The position numbers and the translations under genes are program-made. Source: Cherax quadricarinatus (lineage: Eukaryota; Arthropoda; Malacostraca; Decapoda; Parastacidae). Taken from it: a DNA stretch of 64,000 nt. The stretch spans positions 14,415,714 through 14,479,713 of the forward strand of contig NC_091382.1 of the NCBI RefSeq assembly GCF_038502225.1, in the 5' to 3' direction. The notes below the pieces were generated by a model. That model did not search any database. It saw only the letters and a list, made by a program, of their open reading frames with translations, and had not been told where the DNA came from. Of this stretch, positions 27,701 through 40,400 are shown piece by piece. Every line of letters starts with the position of its first letter. Within the stretch, counting starts at the first letter, position 1.

Positions 27701-28446
27701 TTTACACATTCATATTCTCTTTTCTCCTTCCATAACTGATCATTTAACATTACTGCTACCCCTTCCTTTGCTCTAACTCTCTCAGATACTCCAGATTTAA
27801 TCCCATTTATTTCCCCCCACTGAAACTCTCCTACCCCCTTCAGCTTTGTTTCGCTTAGAGCCAGGACATCCAACTTCTTTTCATTCATAACATCAGCAAT
27901 CATCTGTTTCTTGTCATCCGCACTACATCCACGCACATTTAAACAACTTGTACTGGTCATGCAGCTCTTGGAGAATGTGAGATAATCATGTTTGATTCAA
28001 GGATAGGTAGGGGGGCCTTCAATTATTTTTAATTTATTCCATAGAGACATGCAAGAGGATAAACATTTAATACTTCAAAACCACAGAGGTAAAGTTCTAT
28101 ATATAAAATATTTGTAGATAATATATTATTTTGACTTATTACTGTGGATAAGAAGGTATAAAACATTAAACTTTTGTGGGTGAAGACTTGTTCCTCCGTC
28201 ACTGTCTGGTACCTTAAGCTGTGACTGAACTTGGGTTTAGTACAAAAATGCACTAGAAGATAATTATATAAAAATGTACACGTACCAAGAATGCCAAGAC
28301 GGTACTGGATAATAACAAATATTATATCTTCATTCATGAAGACATATGGTGCAAATTTTCTTATTCCTCCAAAAAAGAAGCCGCCTCCAGGAATTAAGAT
28401 AATGACTGGAAGTTGGGCTTTAGGCTCACCAGGCTGTAATGAAGAC

Positions 28447-28495
<49 letters not shown>

Positions 28496-31400
28496 TACTG
28501 CAGTAATTACCAATGAAGAACAATGTCTTATTTTGTGTTTAGTAATTTTTCATTATGAGTCTTGAGTTACAAATATTATGAATCTCCTTGCGAGCATCAA
28601 CCTTATGGAAATACATTGACCGAGATGTGTGTATTTCACATTGTATATTTATTCTCATATTTATTATACAAGCAACTGCTTGTAATGTAAATATCCAAGC
28701 AGCTAATGACGTGGCAGGACCTCACTGCCTAATAGCAAGCAAATGGGTATCTGTTCAGACTAAACCTCTGAATCGGAAAGATATGTGATATAAATAACTT
28801 TGACCGTGGACTGATTGCTGGTGCCAGATGGTGTGGCTAGATGGCGTATCCTTATCTCCTGGCATTTTTACATACAAGTCTCTAGAGTTTACAAATGGTG
28901 TGAAAAGTCCGAAACATCTTCTAAGCGGCAGTTTTGTGGGAAAAACTGCCTTGTTAATAAGAAACGTCAAAGGAGAATAACCAGACTGATTTCAGCTGAC
29001 AGAATGATGTTGATAACTCAAATTAACATGCATTACAACAATGGTATGCCGAGGAGTATCTGTGAACACACAACATGTCGACCCTTGAGGTGGATGGGCA
29101 CCAGCAAGAAGAGACCACACCGGGTCTCACTCCTTTCAGTTGAGAACAAGAAATTGAGAATATAGTTTGCACGCTAGAACTTGACAGTTGACGGTTGGAA
29201 TAACATCGCCTGGTCTGACGAACTGCAGTTTCTGTTGCGACATGCAGATGGAAGAGTCAGAAATTGGCGTAAACCTTTAGGATGTGGAGTAACATGCTGC
29301 CGACAATTCTGCAACACCTGCGTGATGCTATAAAGTCAGCATGAACCAGAAACTCTAAGGATTGTTTCCAGCACCTTCTTGAATCCATGCCACGAAGAAT
29401 TCAGGTTGTTCTAGGTGCAAAGAGGGACTCTACCCAGTAGTAGAAGGGTGCACCTAATAAAGAGGCCTCTGAGTGTATATTAAGAATCCATTTCCAAATT
29501 CAGGAAATAAAGAATTTTTAACTAGTTTAGATAAGTAATATTATGGCATGGTAGAGAGGGGCTTAGTTATTTTCATCAACCATTAACTAAACTAATTTTT
29601 GATGAACAACGATAAAAATGAAATTATGTGGTAGAAAATAATTTTGTACATTTATTATTAATATTGTAGCTGTTTTGGCAGTCATATATCTTTCTAAAAA
29701 GTTATTTTTTATAAAGGAGATATTGTTTAAGTTTTAAATGAAAGACAGGATTTAAAGCAGATGAAAATACTGACACTGTTATTATTTTATGGACAGAATA
29801 TCCATACAGAAATTATGAGATGGTTACAGTACAAGTTTAATAAAGTTATTATGTTTGCTAAAGTTCCTCAGATTTACAAAACAGTAAGAAAATTCCTTAC
29901 ATTTCCAGTACCTGTATACTACCTGTCTCTCTACAAGACGCCATTCATCACAAAAGCTTGTATATAAACTAAGCTTCGCTATGAACGCAGTTTAATCATA
30001 TCGTGTAACTTAAACATTATATCCAAACAAGAATATTTTTCTAGATATATCAATGTTGAATGAGTTTAAACCGGAAAGTGAAAAGAATAATTGGTTGAAC
30101 CTTGGGGGTGAAGATGCTGAGGTAAAGACAGTCTTCCTCTCCCTCGTAAAATGGTTGTTTATCAAACATTAGTGACTGGCCGTTGACCTGGGAGCAGACT
30201 GGAGGCTCCTGGGACCCATCCCTCACTCCCTCCCACCCATCACCACGAACTGGGTCCTGTAAGAACATCATTATTAGCATTATGATTGTTATAATTATTA
30301 TTATATACACGTAGGAATCATACAATGGTAGTGACCAGTGAATACTTCACTAGTATTAAGGTGTTGAAAGATGTAAGACACCAGCAGAAGTGAATGTAAT
30401 TTTTAGATTTTGCCAGTAGACAATGAAAGATCCTTGATTACGTCCACTCAGAATAGAAAATAGTGTAAATGAATTAGTTAGCCAGGTTTTGAGCTGATAC
30501 ACTGCACAAGGCCCTTCATTTTACATTTCACCAGTACACCACTATTACAACCCAGGAGTCCCAAAGGCCTGTTATCCTGGGTGTAAAGGGAGCAAAATAA
30601 ACACAGCAGAAAAACTTTTGACTTATATTATCCTTCACCAAGTAAGAACAGAAGTATGTACACTATATACACTATGTACAACAATAGGTATTAGTGCACT
30701 CCACGGTAAGCAAGGCAGAATAGAAGCCATTAGAGAGCAGACCGTTCTTCAACCAGCTCTAGAATGGGAATGACAAGAGCAGACAGGTGAGTGGTACCCA
30801 CAACACCTCTGCGATTGCCAAAACCATCTTCTCATTGGCTGGAACCTGGGTACTGATTGAACGATGGGGCCCCATCGTTAACCCATCGCACCTGGGTCGT
30901 TGGTTGGGAAGATAGCCTTTCACAGTACTCGCCCCCATCTTATTCCTTATCCTCATATCAGACATAAACAGAGATATACACCACAGCACCGTATCATCCT
31001 TTGCGGATGATACTAGGATCTGCATGAGGCTGTCATCTGCTGAGGATGCGGTTAACCTCCAAGAAGATATAAACAAAGTTTTCCAGTGGGCAACGGTAAA
31101 CAATATGATGTTCAATGAGGACAAATTCCAACTACTCCGTTATGGAAAACTGGAGGAGATAATAACTAGAACAGAGTATACTACTGACTCCGGCCATACA
31201 ATAGAGCGGAAAAATAATGTAAGGGACCTGGGAGTAGTAATGTCTGAGGATCTCACTTTCAAGGATCACAACAGTGCCACGATCGCACGTGCAAAGAAAA
31301 TGATAGGATGGATAATGAGAACTTTCAAAACGAGAGATGCCAAGCCCATGATGATCCTTTTCAAATCACTTGTTCTCTCTAGGCTGGAATACTGCTGTAC

Positions 31401-34400
31401 ATTAACATCTCCATTCAAAGCAGGTGAAATCGCAGATCTAGAGAGTGTACAGAGATCCTTTACTGCACGTATAAGTTCTGTCAAGCACCTTAACTACTGG
31501 GAACGCTTGGAAGCACTTGACTTGTACTCGTTGAAACGCAGGAGGGAGAGATATATCATAATCTACACTTGGAAAATCTTGGAAGGAATGGTCCCAAATC
31601 TGCACACAGAAATCACTCCCTACGAAAGTAAAAGACTGGGAAGGCGATGCAAAATGCCCCCAATAAAAAGTAGGGGCGCCATTGGTACACTAAGAGAAAA
31701 CACCATAAGTGTCCGGGGCCCAAAACTGTTCAATAGCCTCCCATCAAGCATTAGGGGAATTGCCAATAAACCCCTGGCTGCCTTCAAGAGAGAGCTGGAC
31801 AGATACCTAAAGTCAGTGCCGGATCAGCCGGGCTGTGGCTCGTACGTTGGACTGCGTGTGGCCAGCAGTAGCAGCCTAGTTGATCAGGCCCTGATCCATC
31901 GGGAGTCCTGGTCATGGACCGGGCCGCGGGGGCGTTGATCCCCGGAATAACCTCCAGGTAACCTCCAGGTATGCGCGGAATAAAAGTTACATACTCCTTG
32001 CATGCCACAACCACCTATCAAACATGTGTAAAAAATTAACAAAAACAATGTGTAAAATATTTACAGAATTTAGGAAGACTGTAAAACATTTAAAAAACGT
32101 CTAAACAAGAGGTAAAAAAACATAATTATTAAAAAATCGAATTTCGCTTTGTTTTCATGAAAGCACCTAAATTTTGCTTCTACGATTTTTCTGAATTATC
32201 GTAAATTATGAATTCTGCCAGGTATTTTATCGTTTGGGAAATAGCTTATTTAACTCTACTTACCTGGAAGTTCATTATTAATTGTGCAGTCTTACAGACT
32301 CTGTGTATAGAATCAATTATCTAACTATTCCGTTTTACTGATTTTTATTGAAATTATATTTTTTTCTAAATTTTCAAATTTTAAAAAAGATGATATATAT
32401 ATTCTTTATTCCTAGAACATCGAAAATTCAATACACTCTTTATCTTTACTGTCACCTATAACAATATTTCTAAATGTAAGTTTTCTTTTCAGGAACTTTC
32501 ATATTATTTTGGAAGATTGAGACACATTTGCAACATATGGGAATCTTCATAAAGGTAAAATTTTGCCACACCTGCTTCGACTCACCTCATTCCAGGCTGA
32601 GGGATTGATTACCTCAAACTCCTCCTCTCCTTACACCCTTCTGATTTGTGTAAAGTAAAAGGACACAAGTGCAACTAATGTGACATTTTATTGTGGCAAC
32701 GTTTCGCTCTCCAGGAGAGAAGAAGCCACTGTGTGGTGAAACGTTTCCTCAATAAAGATTCCCATATGTTGCATAAGTGTCTCAATCTTCAACTTGTCGG
32801 TTTTTTAAACCATTTATCACATCTGTCAGACACTGCAATGTCATGGGATCTTGATACAAAAAATTCTTCATCCTCGTCCAATCTTCGAACGAAGACCAAC
32901 TTCGACTAGTGGATGGCACCACTATGACCCCGCCTCCTCCTGCTTTGCCTCACCTGACTGTAGTATATAAGCCACGTTTATGACTCCATGCTGTACTTTC
33001 TACAAGATTGATGGACTGAACACATCGACTCCAGGCTGAGGGACTGATTACCTCAAACTCCTTCTCTCTTTACACCCTTCTGATTTGTACTGGACTGATG
33101 AAACCACTGTGTGGTGAAGGGCTTCCTCAATAAAGATTCCCATATGTTGCATAAGTCTCTCAATCTTCAACTTATCGGCTTTTTAATTAAACCATTTATC
33201 AAATTCATAAATTATCCACTGCCTGTCATCCTCAGTACCAAGGTGCCTTGGAAAGATTTCATCAGACATTAAAAACCATAATGAGAACTTTTTGTATGCA
33301 TTTTCCTACAGAGTGGGATGAATCACCGCCTCAGTTGTTGTTCACCATAAGAGAAACTGTGCAGGAGTCCACAGGGTAGAGTTCGTTTGAGCTAATCTTT
33401 GGGCACAACGTACGAGGTACTCTTCGAGTGCTCAAGGAAGGATGGATTGGAGATGATGCCTGCATAACACTCTACAACAATTCGTCAAGGCTGCAGGTGG
33501 CACGTCAGTTGGCTAAGGCTAACTTAAAAACAGCTCAAAATACTATGGAACAGAGGTATGACGGAAACTCAAAGTTTTCTCCTTCCATCCAGGAGACCAG
33601 GTGCTCATGCAGGAACCTGTACCTGGCCACACCTTAAAAGCTAGATTTACAGGACCTCTGCAAATTGTAAATAAACTATCTGATGTAAACTATGTGGTAG
33701 CTCCCCTTGACAAGTCCTCAAAGAGTAAAACATACCACATAAATCAGATTAAAGCATTTCATACTCCAAATAAAGTCCCAGTAATGACTCTGTCCTCTTC
33801 CTCTGCAGACGACCTTGATTCCTTGCACCCTATTCCTGAAATTCAAGTACAGCTTCTCAATTCTGTCCTCCTCAAGGACCCTACCCCTTTGATGGTGGGG
33901 CAGTCTAAGAATCAAGTAACAAGTTTAACTACACTCCTACAGTCATAGCAGGACATCTTTTGGGATGTTCCAAAATAATGTACACTAGGATATCATGATG
34001 TAGATGTTGGAATCTCAAAACCTATTAAACTCTTCCCCTACAGAGCTAACCCTGAAAAACAGAGGCTACTTCAGCAGGAGGTAGCATTTCTTTTAGAACA
34101 AGGGTTAGCAGAGGAGTCATCTAGTCCGTGGGCTTCACCGTGCATCCTTGTTAGGAAGTCTGGTGGAGGGGTTTGAATGTGTACAGACTACCATAAGATG
34201 AATAAGGTCATTATTCTAGATGCTCACGCTCTGCCACGTTTGGATGACGTAACTGACTTCGTGGGTAAGGCTACTTTTGTGAAAATTAGACCTCTGTAAA
34301 GGTTACTATCAGGTACCTTTGACAGATAAGGCGATGGAAATCTCTGCCTTCGTAATTCCAGGAGGTCATTATTAATATACAGTAACTCGCTGGCATCATT

Positions 34401-37400
34401 CCAAAAGCTGATCCATCAGGCTATCAGAGGTCTTGAAGGGATGGCCGCTTATCTAGATGACATTGTAGTTGTGTCCGATACTTGGGACCAACATATGTCC
34501 AAACTTAAGGTTCTCTTTGAGACATTTCAGAATTTCCAATTAATTGTTAATTCATCTAAATCATCCTTTGGCAAATCTACTCTTTGTTTTATGGGCCATG
34601 AAATTTGATAAAATTCTTGCCTTTAAAAATTATCCAGTACCTCATGATAGGAAATCCCTCCAACTTTTCTTATGCATGGTAGGGTTTTATAGACTATTCT
34701 GTAAGAATTTTGCAGATGTTGTAACCCCCTTAACCTCATTTAATAATCAGAAATCCCTGTTTCATTGCACCCCAGATTGCAATGATGCATTTAAAAAAGC
34801 CAAACGTCTACTTTGTACCGCACCCATTCTACTGTCTCCTGATTTCTCAAAACCCTTACATTACAGGTTGATGTTGTGAGTCAGGGGAATCTGTGGAAGA
34901 TGGGTTGCAGCCTGGAGCCTATTTCTCTGCCAAATGTCGCACTCACCACAGGGCCTACTCCACAGAAGAAGCCCTGGCTCTGATAGTGGCTTTAGAGCAT
35001 TTTGAGGTCTACGTGGGTCAGTCGTCTCAAGTGGTCACAGTCTACAGTGAAAACAACCCTCTGGTTTATCTAAATGCCATGAAGAACCACAACAACCGAC
35101 TCATGTGATGCAATTTCAGGCTGCAACCATACAACATAAATATTATACATATAGCTGGCAAGAATAATAAACTGGCTGATTCTCTTTCCTGAATGTAAAT
35201 TTCGGTTAGGATTTGTTATGGACAATATGGGTAGAACAACCCTTTTTTTCCCCATTTGTATATATGTAAAATGTTTAATGTAAATAGTGGAAGGATTTTT
35301 TTTTTAGTGAGAGGATATTCTGCAACCTTCCGCAGGTATCTTGAACCTACGTTAGCCCTACTGTCTGCTGTCTAACTCAAAGTTTAGAGTCTGACTTTAT
35401 GTATCGAGAAAAGTTGAGCTCTATCTAATGAGTTGGATGGTTGAGAGGAAAGGTAGGTCCATTATTGGACCATGTCATGGTGGCACTCTATCCATGGAGG
35501 TGCAAGGCCAGACTATGAAAGAGGGGACTACATAGGCTTGAGGAACTTCCTGCAGGAGGATCTGTGGGACAGAGAACTGGCAGGAAAGCCAGTAAATGAA
35601 ATGATGGAATATGTAACAACAAAATGCAAGGAGGCAGTGGAAAGGTTTATTCCCAAGGGCAACAGAAACATTGGGAAGACCAGAACGAGCCCCTGGTTTA
35701 CCCGACGGTGTAAGGAGGCAAAAACAAAGTGCAATAGAGAATGGAAAAAGTACAGAAGGCAGAGAACACACGAAAATAGGGAGATTAGTCGCAGAGCCAG
35801 GAACGAGTATGCACAGGTAAGGAGGGAGGCCCAACGACAGTATGAAAATAACATAGCATCGAAAGTCAAGACTGACCCGAAACTGTTGTATAGCCACATC
35901 AGGAGGAAGACAACAGTCAAAGATCAAGTGATCAGACTGAGGACAGACGGTGGAGAACTCACAAGAAATGATCAAGAGGTATGTGAGGAGCTAAACAGGA
36001 GATTTAAGGAAGTTTTTACAGTAGAGACAGGAAGGGCTCTGGGAAGACAGCACAGAAGGGAAAATCAAGAGGGAATATACCAACAAGTGTTGGATGACAT
36101 ACGAACAACCGAGGAGGAGGTGCAGAAGCTGCTAAGTGACCTTGATACCTCAAAGGCGATGGGACCGGACATCTCCCCGAGGGTCCTTAGAGAAGGAACA
36201 GAGATGCTGTGCATGCCCCTAACCACAATCTTCAACACATCCCTTGAAACTGGGCAACTACCTGAGAAATGGAAGACAGCAAATGTAGTCCCCATATTTA
36301 AGAAAGGAAACAGAAACGAGGCACTAAACAACAGACCTGTGTCTCTGACTTGTATAGTATGCAAAGTCATGGAGAAGATTATCAGGAGGAGAGTGGTGGA
36401 ACACCTGGAACGGAACAAGATTATAAATGAAAACCAGAATGGGTTCATGGAAGGCAAATCCTGTGTCACAAACCTTCTGGAGTTTTATGACAAGATAACA
36501 GAAGTAAGACACGAGAGAGAGGGGTGGGTTGATTGCATTTTCCTGGACTGCCGGAAGGCCTTTGACACAGTTCCTCACAAGAGATTAGTGCATAAGCTGG
36601 AGGATCAGGCGCATATAACAGGGAGGGCACTGCAATGGATCAGGGAATACCTGACAGGGGGGCAACGAGTCATGGTACGTGAAGAGGTATTACAGTGGGC
36701 GCCTGTGACGAGCGGGGTCCCACAGGGGTCAGTTCTAGGACCAGTGCCATTTTTGATATATGCGAATGACATGATGGAAGGAATAGACTCTGAAGTGTCC
36801 CTATTCGCAGATGATGTGAAGCTGATGAGAAGAATTAAATCGGATGAGGATGAGGCAGGACTGCAAAGAGACCTGTACAGGCTGGAAACGTGGTCCAGAA
36901 ACTGGCTTCTCGAATTCAACCCTGCCAAATGCAAAGTCATGAAGATTGGAGAGGGGCAAAAAGACCGCAGACAGAGTATAGGCTAGGTGGACAAAGACTA
37001 CAGACCTCGCCCAGGGAGAAAGATCTTGGGGTGACCATAACACCGAGCACATCACCAGAGGCACACATCAACCAAATAACTGCTGCAGCATATGGGCGCA
37101 TGGCAAACCTGAGAATAGCGTTCCGATACCTTAAAAAGGAATCGTTAAAGACACTGTACACTGTGTATATTAGGCCCATACTGGAGTATGCAGCACCAGT
37201 CTGGAACCCACACCTGGTCAAGCACGTCAAGAAGTTAGAGAAAGTACAAAGGTTTGCAACAAGGATAGTTCCAGAGCTCAGGGGAATGTCGTACGAGGAA
37301 AGGTTAAGGGAAATCGGACTGACGACACTGGAGGACAGAAGGGACAGGGGAGACATGATAACGACATGCAAGATACTGCGGGGAATGGACAAGGTGGACA

Positions 37401-40400
37401 GAGACAGGATGTTCCAGAGAGGGGACAAAAACAAGGGGTCACAATTGGAAGCTGAAGACTCAGACGAGTCACAGGGACGTTAGGAAGTATTTCTTCAGTC
37501 ATAGAATCGTTAGGAAGTGGAATAGCCTAGCAAGAGAAGTAGTGGAGGCTGGAACCACACATAGTTTTATGAAGAGATATGACAAAGCTCAGGAAGCAGA
37601 GAGAGAGAGAGGACCTAGTAGTGATCAGTGAAGAGGCAGGGCCAGGAGCTGAGTCTCGACCCCTGCAACCACAATTAGGTGAGTACATGGGACACCCCTG
37701 CCTAAGTCCCTTACCCATTGCAATCTCCTCCCCCAAACATCAATTTATCTGTACCTGCATCTTGGCCCCTTTGTACAATGTGGTTACCCAATTAACTATT
37801 TCTTCCCCATAACTCTGCCTCCTGAGTATAGCCCCCAATGCTCCCCTTTCCACTCTGTCATAGGCCCACTGCCAATCTAAAGCCAACAATGCCACCCTCC
37901 CTCCTCCCCCACTTTTGACTCTACAAAACTTCTCAGTATCCCATGACCTTCAATCATCGACCTTCCAGGCAACTCAAACTGCGTGGTACTCCTTGATGGT
38001 GTGGTGCCCCTTACCCTTCGGGACCAACACTATAACTGCTGTTGCTTGCTTCCTCCCCATCCCACCCTTCTCTTTCATCTGATTTAATAGCCTGACCATG
38101 CAACCCCTTATCAACTCCCAATGTTGTAGATAAAATTCAGCCAGGAGACCGTCTATTCCCGGCACTTTGCCCTTCCTCATTCCCCTTAATGCCATCTCTA
38201 TTTCCTCTACTGTAATTACCCCTCCTAAAGCCTTCCTATCACTGTTCCCAAAATTGCATGTCACATACTCACACACCTTCTCTAAAGCCACATCCCCCAC
38301 CCCCACACTTGTCCATTACCCTTCATGCCATTTATCTGCATATGCACACATTCTTTTCATAGCCCTTATCTGCTGACCTACCCTATAATAATAATAATAT
38401 AATCAAAAAGAAGCGCTAAGCCACTAGGGCTATACAGCGCTGCAGGGTAGGGAAGGAAGCGAGGGTATTGGATGGCAGAAGGGAGGAGGGATGATCAGCA
38501 GGTTACAGAAAACAGCGGGGCAGGGGATAGTACAGGGGTAGAGGGTAGCAAGAGATTGAAGTAGAAAGGGCTGAAGGTATCAGAATTTGTGAAGTAGGTC
38601 AGTTGTTGTCAAAAAGTCAATGAGAGAGTCCGGATGAAAGGTAGGCCCATCAGCGAGAAGGGAAGGTAAAGAGAGAGCAGCGGAGCGAAGACGACGACAG
38701 AGGTAGATTCTGCGTGCTCGTTGATAAAGTGGGCAGTCCAAAAGAATGTGGCTGACTGATAATGGAGCTTGGCAATTCTCACAGAGAGGAGCAAGACGCC
38801 TCTCCACGAGATATCCATGAGTAAGACGAGTATGGCCAATGCGAAGACGGGAGAGAGTAGTCTCCCAACCTCGACACTGGTGATAAGAAGACGGCCAGTA
38901 ACCTATACTCGGTTTAATAGACTGAAGTTTGTTGCCGAGCATAGTAGACCAACGTTGTTGCCAACGGGTGTGAAGGTGGGAAGATATTGCAGCAAAATAG
39001 TCCGTAAATGGAATACCTCTATAAGAAACTGGTAGGTCATGTACTGCTGACCGCGCAGCAGTGTCTGCCTGTTCATTGCCCTGTACGTCAACATGACCAG
39101 GGACCCAACAAAAAACAATATCTTTATGCTTGGTAAAGATGCGGCGTAGCCAAAGTTGGATACGGAGGACTAAGGGGTGAGGTGTATCAAATTTTTGTAT
39201 AGCCTGTAAAGCACTAAGGGAGTCTGAGACAACTACAAATGATGACACAGACATAGATGCAATACGGATAAGTGCTGTAAGGATGGCATATAATTCAGCA
39301 GTAAAAATACTAGCCGAAGATAGTAAATGCCCTTGTACGACGCTGTCCGGAAACACTGCTGCGAATCCTACGCCGTCAGAAGATCTAGAGCCATCTGTGT
39401 ACACAGCAATGGCATGAGAATGAGAGTGAAAGTGGTCAAGAAAAAGAGAGCGAGAAGCGACCGTAGACAGTTGGGCTTTCGAGCAAGGGAGGGAGAAAGA
39501 ACAGACTCGAACAGCTGGAACTTCCCAGGGGGGTAGGGAAAAGTGAGATGCTACATGTACATAGAAAGGTGGTAGTTGAAGAGAAGACAAGAGCGAATGA
39601 AGGCGAAGAGAGAAGGGACGGAGTAAACAGGGGCGGCGAATAAATAATGTCTACTAATATCAGTGACCATTCTATAAATGGAAGGATTGCGGAGATCATG
39701 AGAGCATACATAGTAGCACAGACAATGGGCATCACGGCAATCGGATAAGGATGGAACGTTCGCTTCTGCATAGAGGCTCTCGACAGGGGAAGAGCGAAAA
39801 GCACCAAGGCATAAACGTAATCCTTAGTGATGAATGGGGTTAAGGCTAGAGAGAGTAGCAGGAGATGCCGCTGAATAGATCTGGTCACCATAATCAAGTT
39901 TCGATAAAATAAGGGTGGAATGTAGGCGAAGGAGGGTTCGACGATCAGCTCCCCATGAAAGATGAGCAAGGGTTTTAAGAAGGTTCAGCCGGCTGTGACA
40001 AGTTGCCTTCAGAGAGGTAATGTGAGGTTTCCAGGATAACCTACGATCAAAGAGGAGGCCCAGAAACTTGACTGTATCACGTTCAGGAATACGGGAGCCA
40101 TAGAGGTACAAAGGATGATCGGAGATGACAGAGCGTCTAGTGAAAGTAATTTGGTGGGTTTTAGTGCTGGAAAATTTAAACCCACGTGTGGTGGCCCAAT
40201 TGGAAACACGGTCGACTGCATGTTGGAGAGAAACTGTAATGAGGTGACAGTCAGCGCCTGCACAGGCAATAGCGAAGTCATCAACATAGAGTGATGACCA
40301 AATATTTGATGGAAGACTAGAGGCCAAATCATTAATAGCAAGGAGAAAAAGTGTTGTGCTCAGAACACATCCCTGGGGGACACCTTCAGCTTGGATAAAG

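Larger units (their letters stand above)
24785..27975 (-). mobile_element. RTE-like LINE copy 2, nearly full length
   Basis: AP-endonuclease and RT in one interrupted frame, best copy of three in the window. The right limit is approximate, just before the endonuclease start. It ends on the left in a 3' UTR containing the CACCAAGGCAGGGTGGCCCG block and a TAA-rich tail. Two frameshifts (about 26770-26820 and 25945-26000) separate three long frames; otherwise intact. It lies in esterase intron 3 in the same orientation as the gene. Confidence 0.93.
35435..37686 (+). mobile_element. CR1/Jockey-like LINE, copy 2
   Basis: Same family as 1-2025. It starts inside the endonuclease-RT linker, so it is 5' truncated. 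It ends in GTGAGTAC at 37678-37685, where a Tx1-like fragment begins. Main frame 35472-36986, then a frameshift near 36950 into 36890-37483, and another near 37445. The 3' portion contains [21 protein letters not shown]. Confidence 0.9.

Noticed and set aside
28029..28337. 102-codon minus frame starting [15 protein letters not shown] as a gene of its own
   Set aside because: Its first residues are esterase exon 3; the rest reads through the GTACGTG donor into intron 3.
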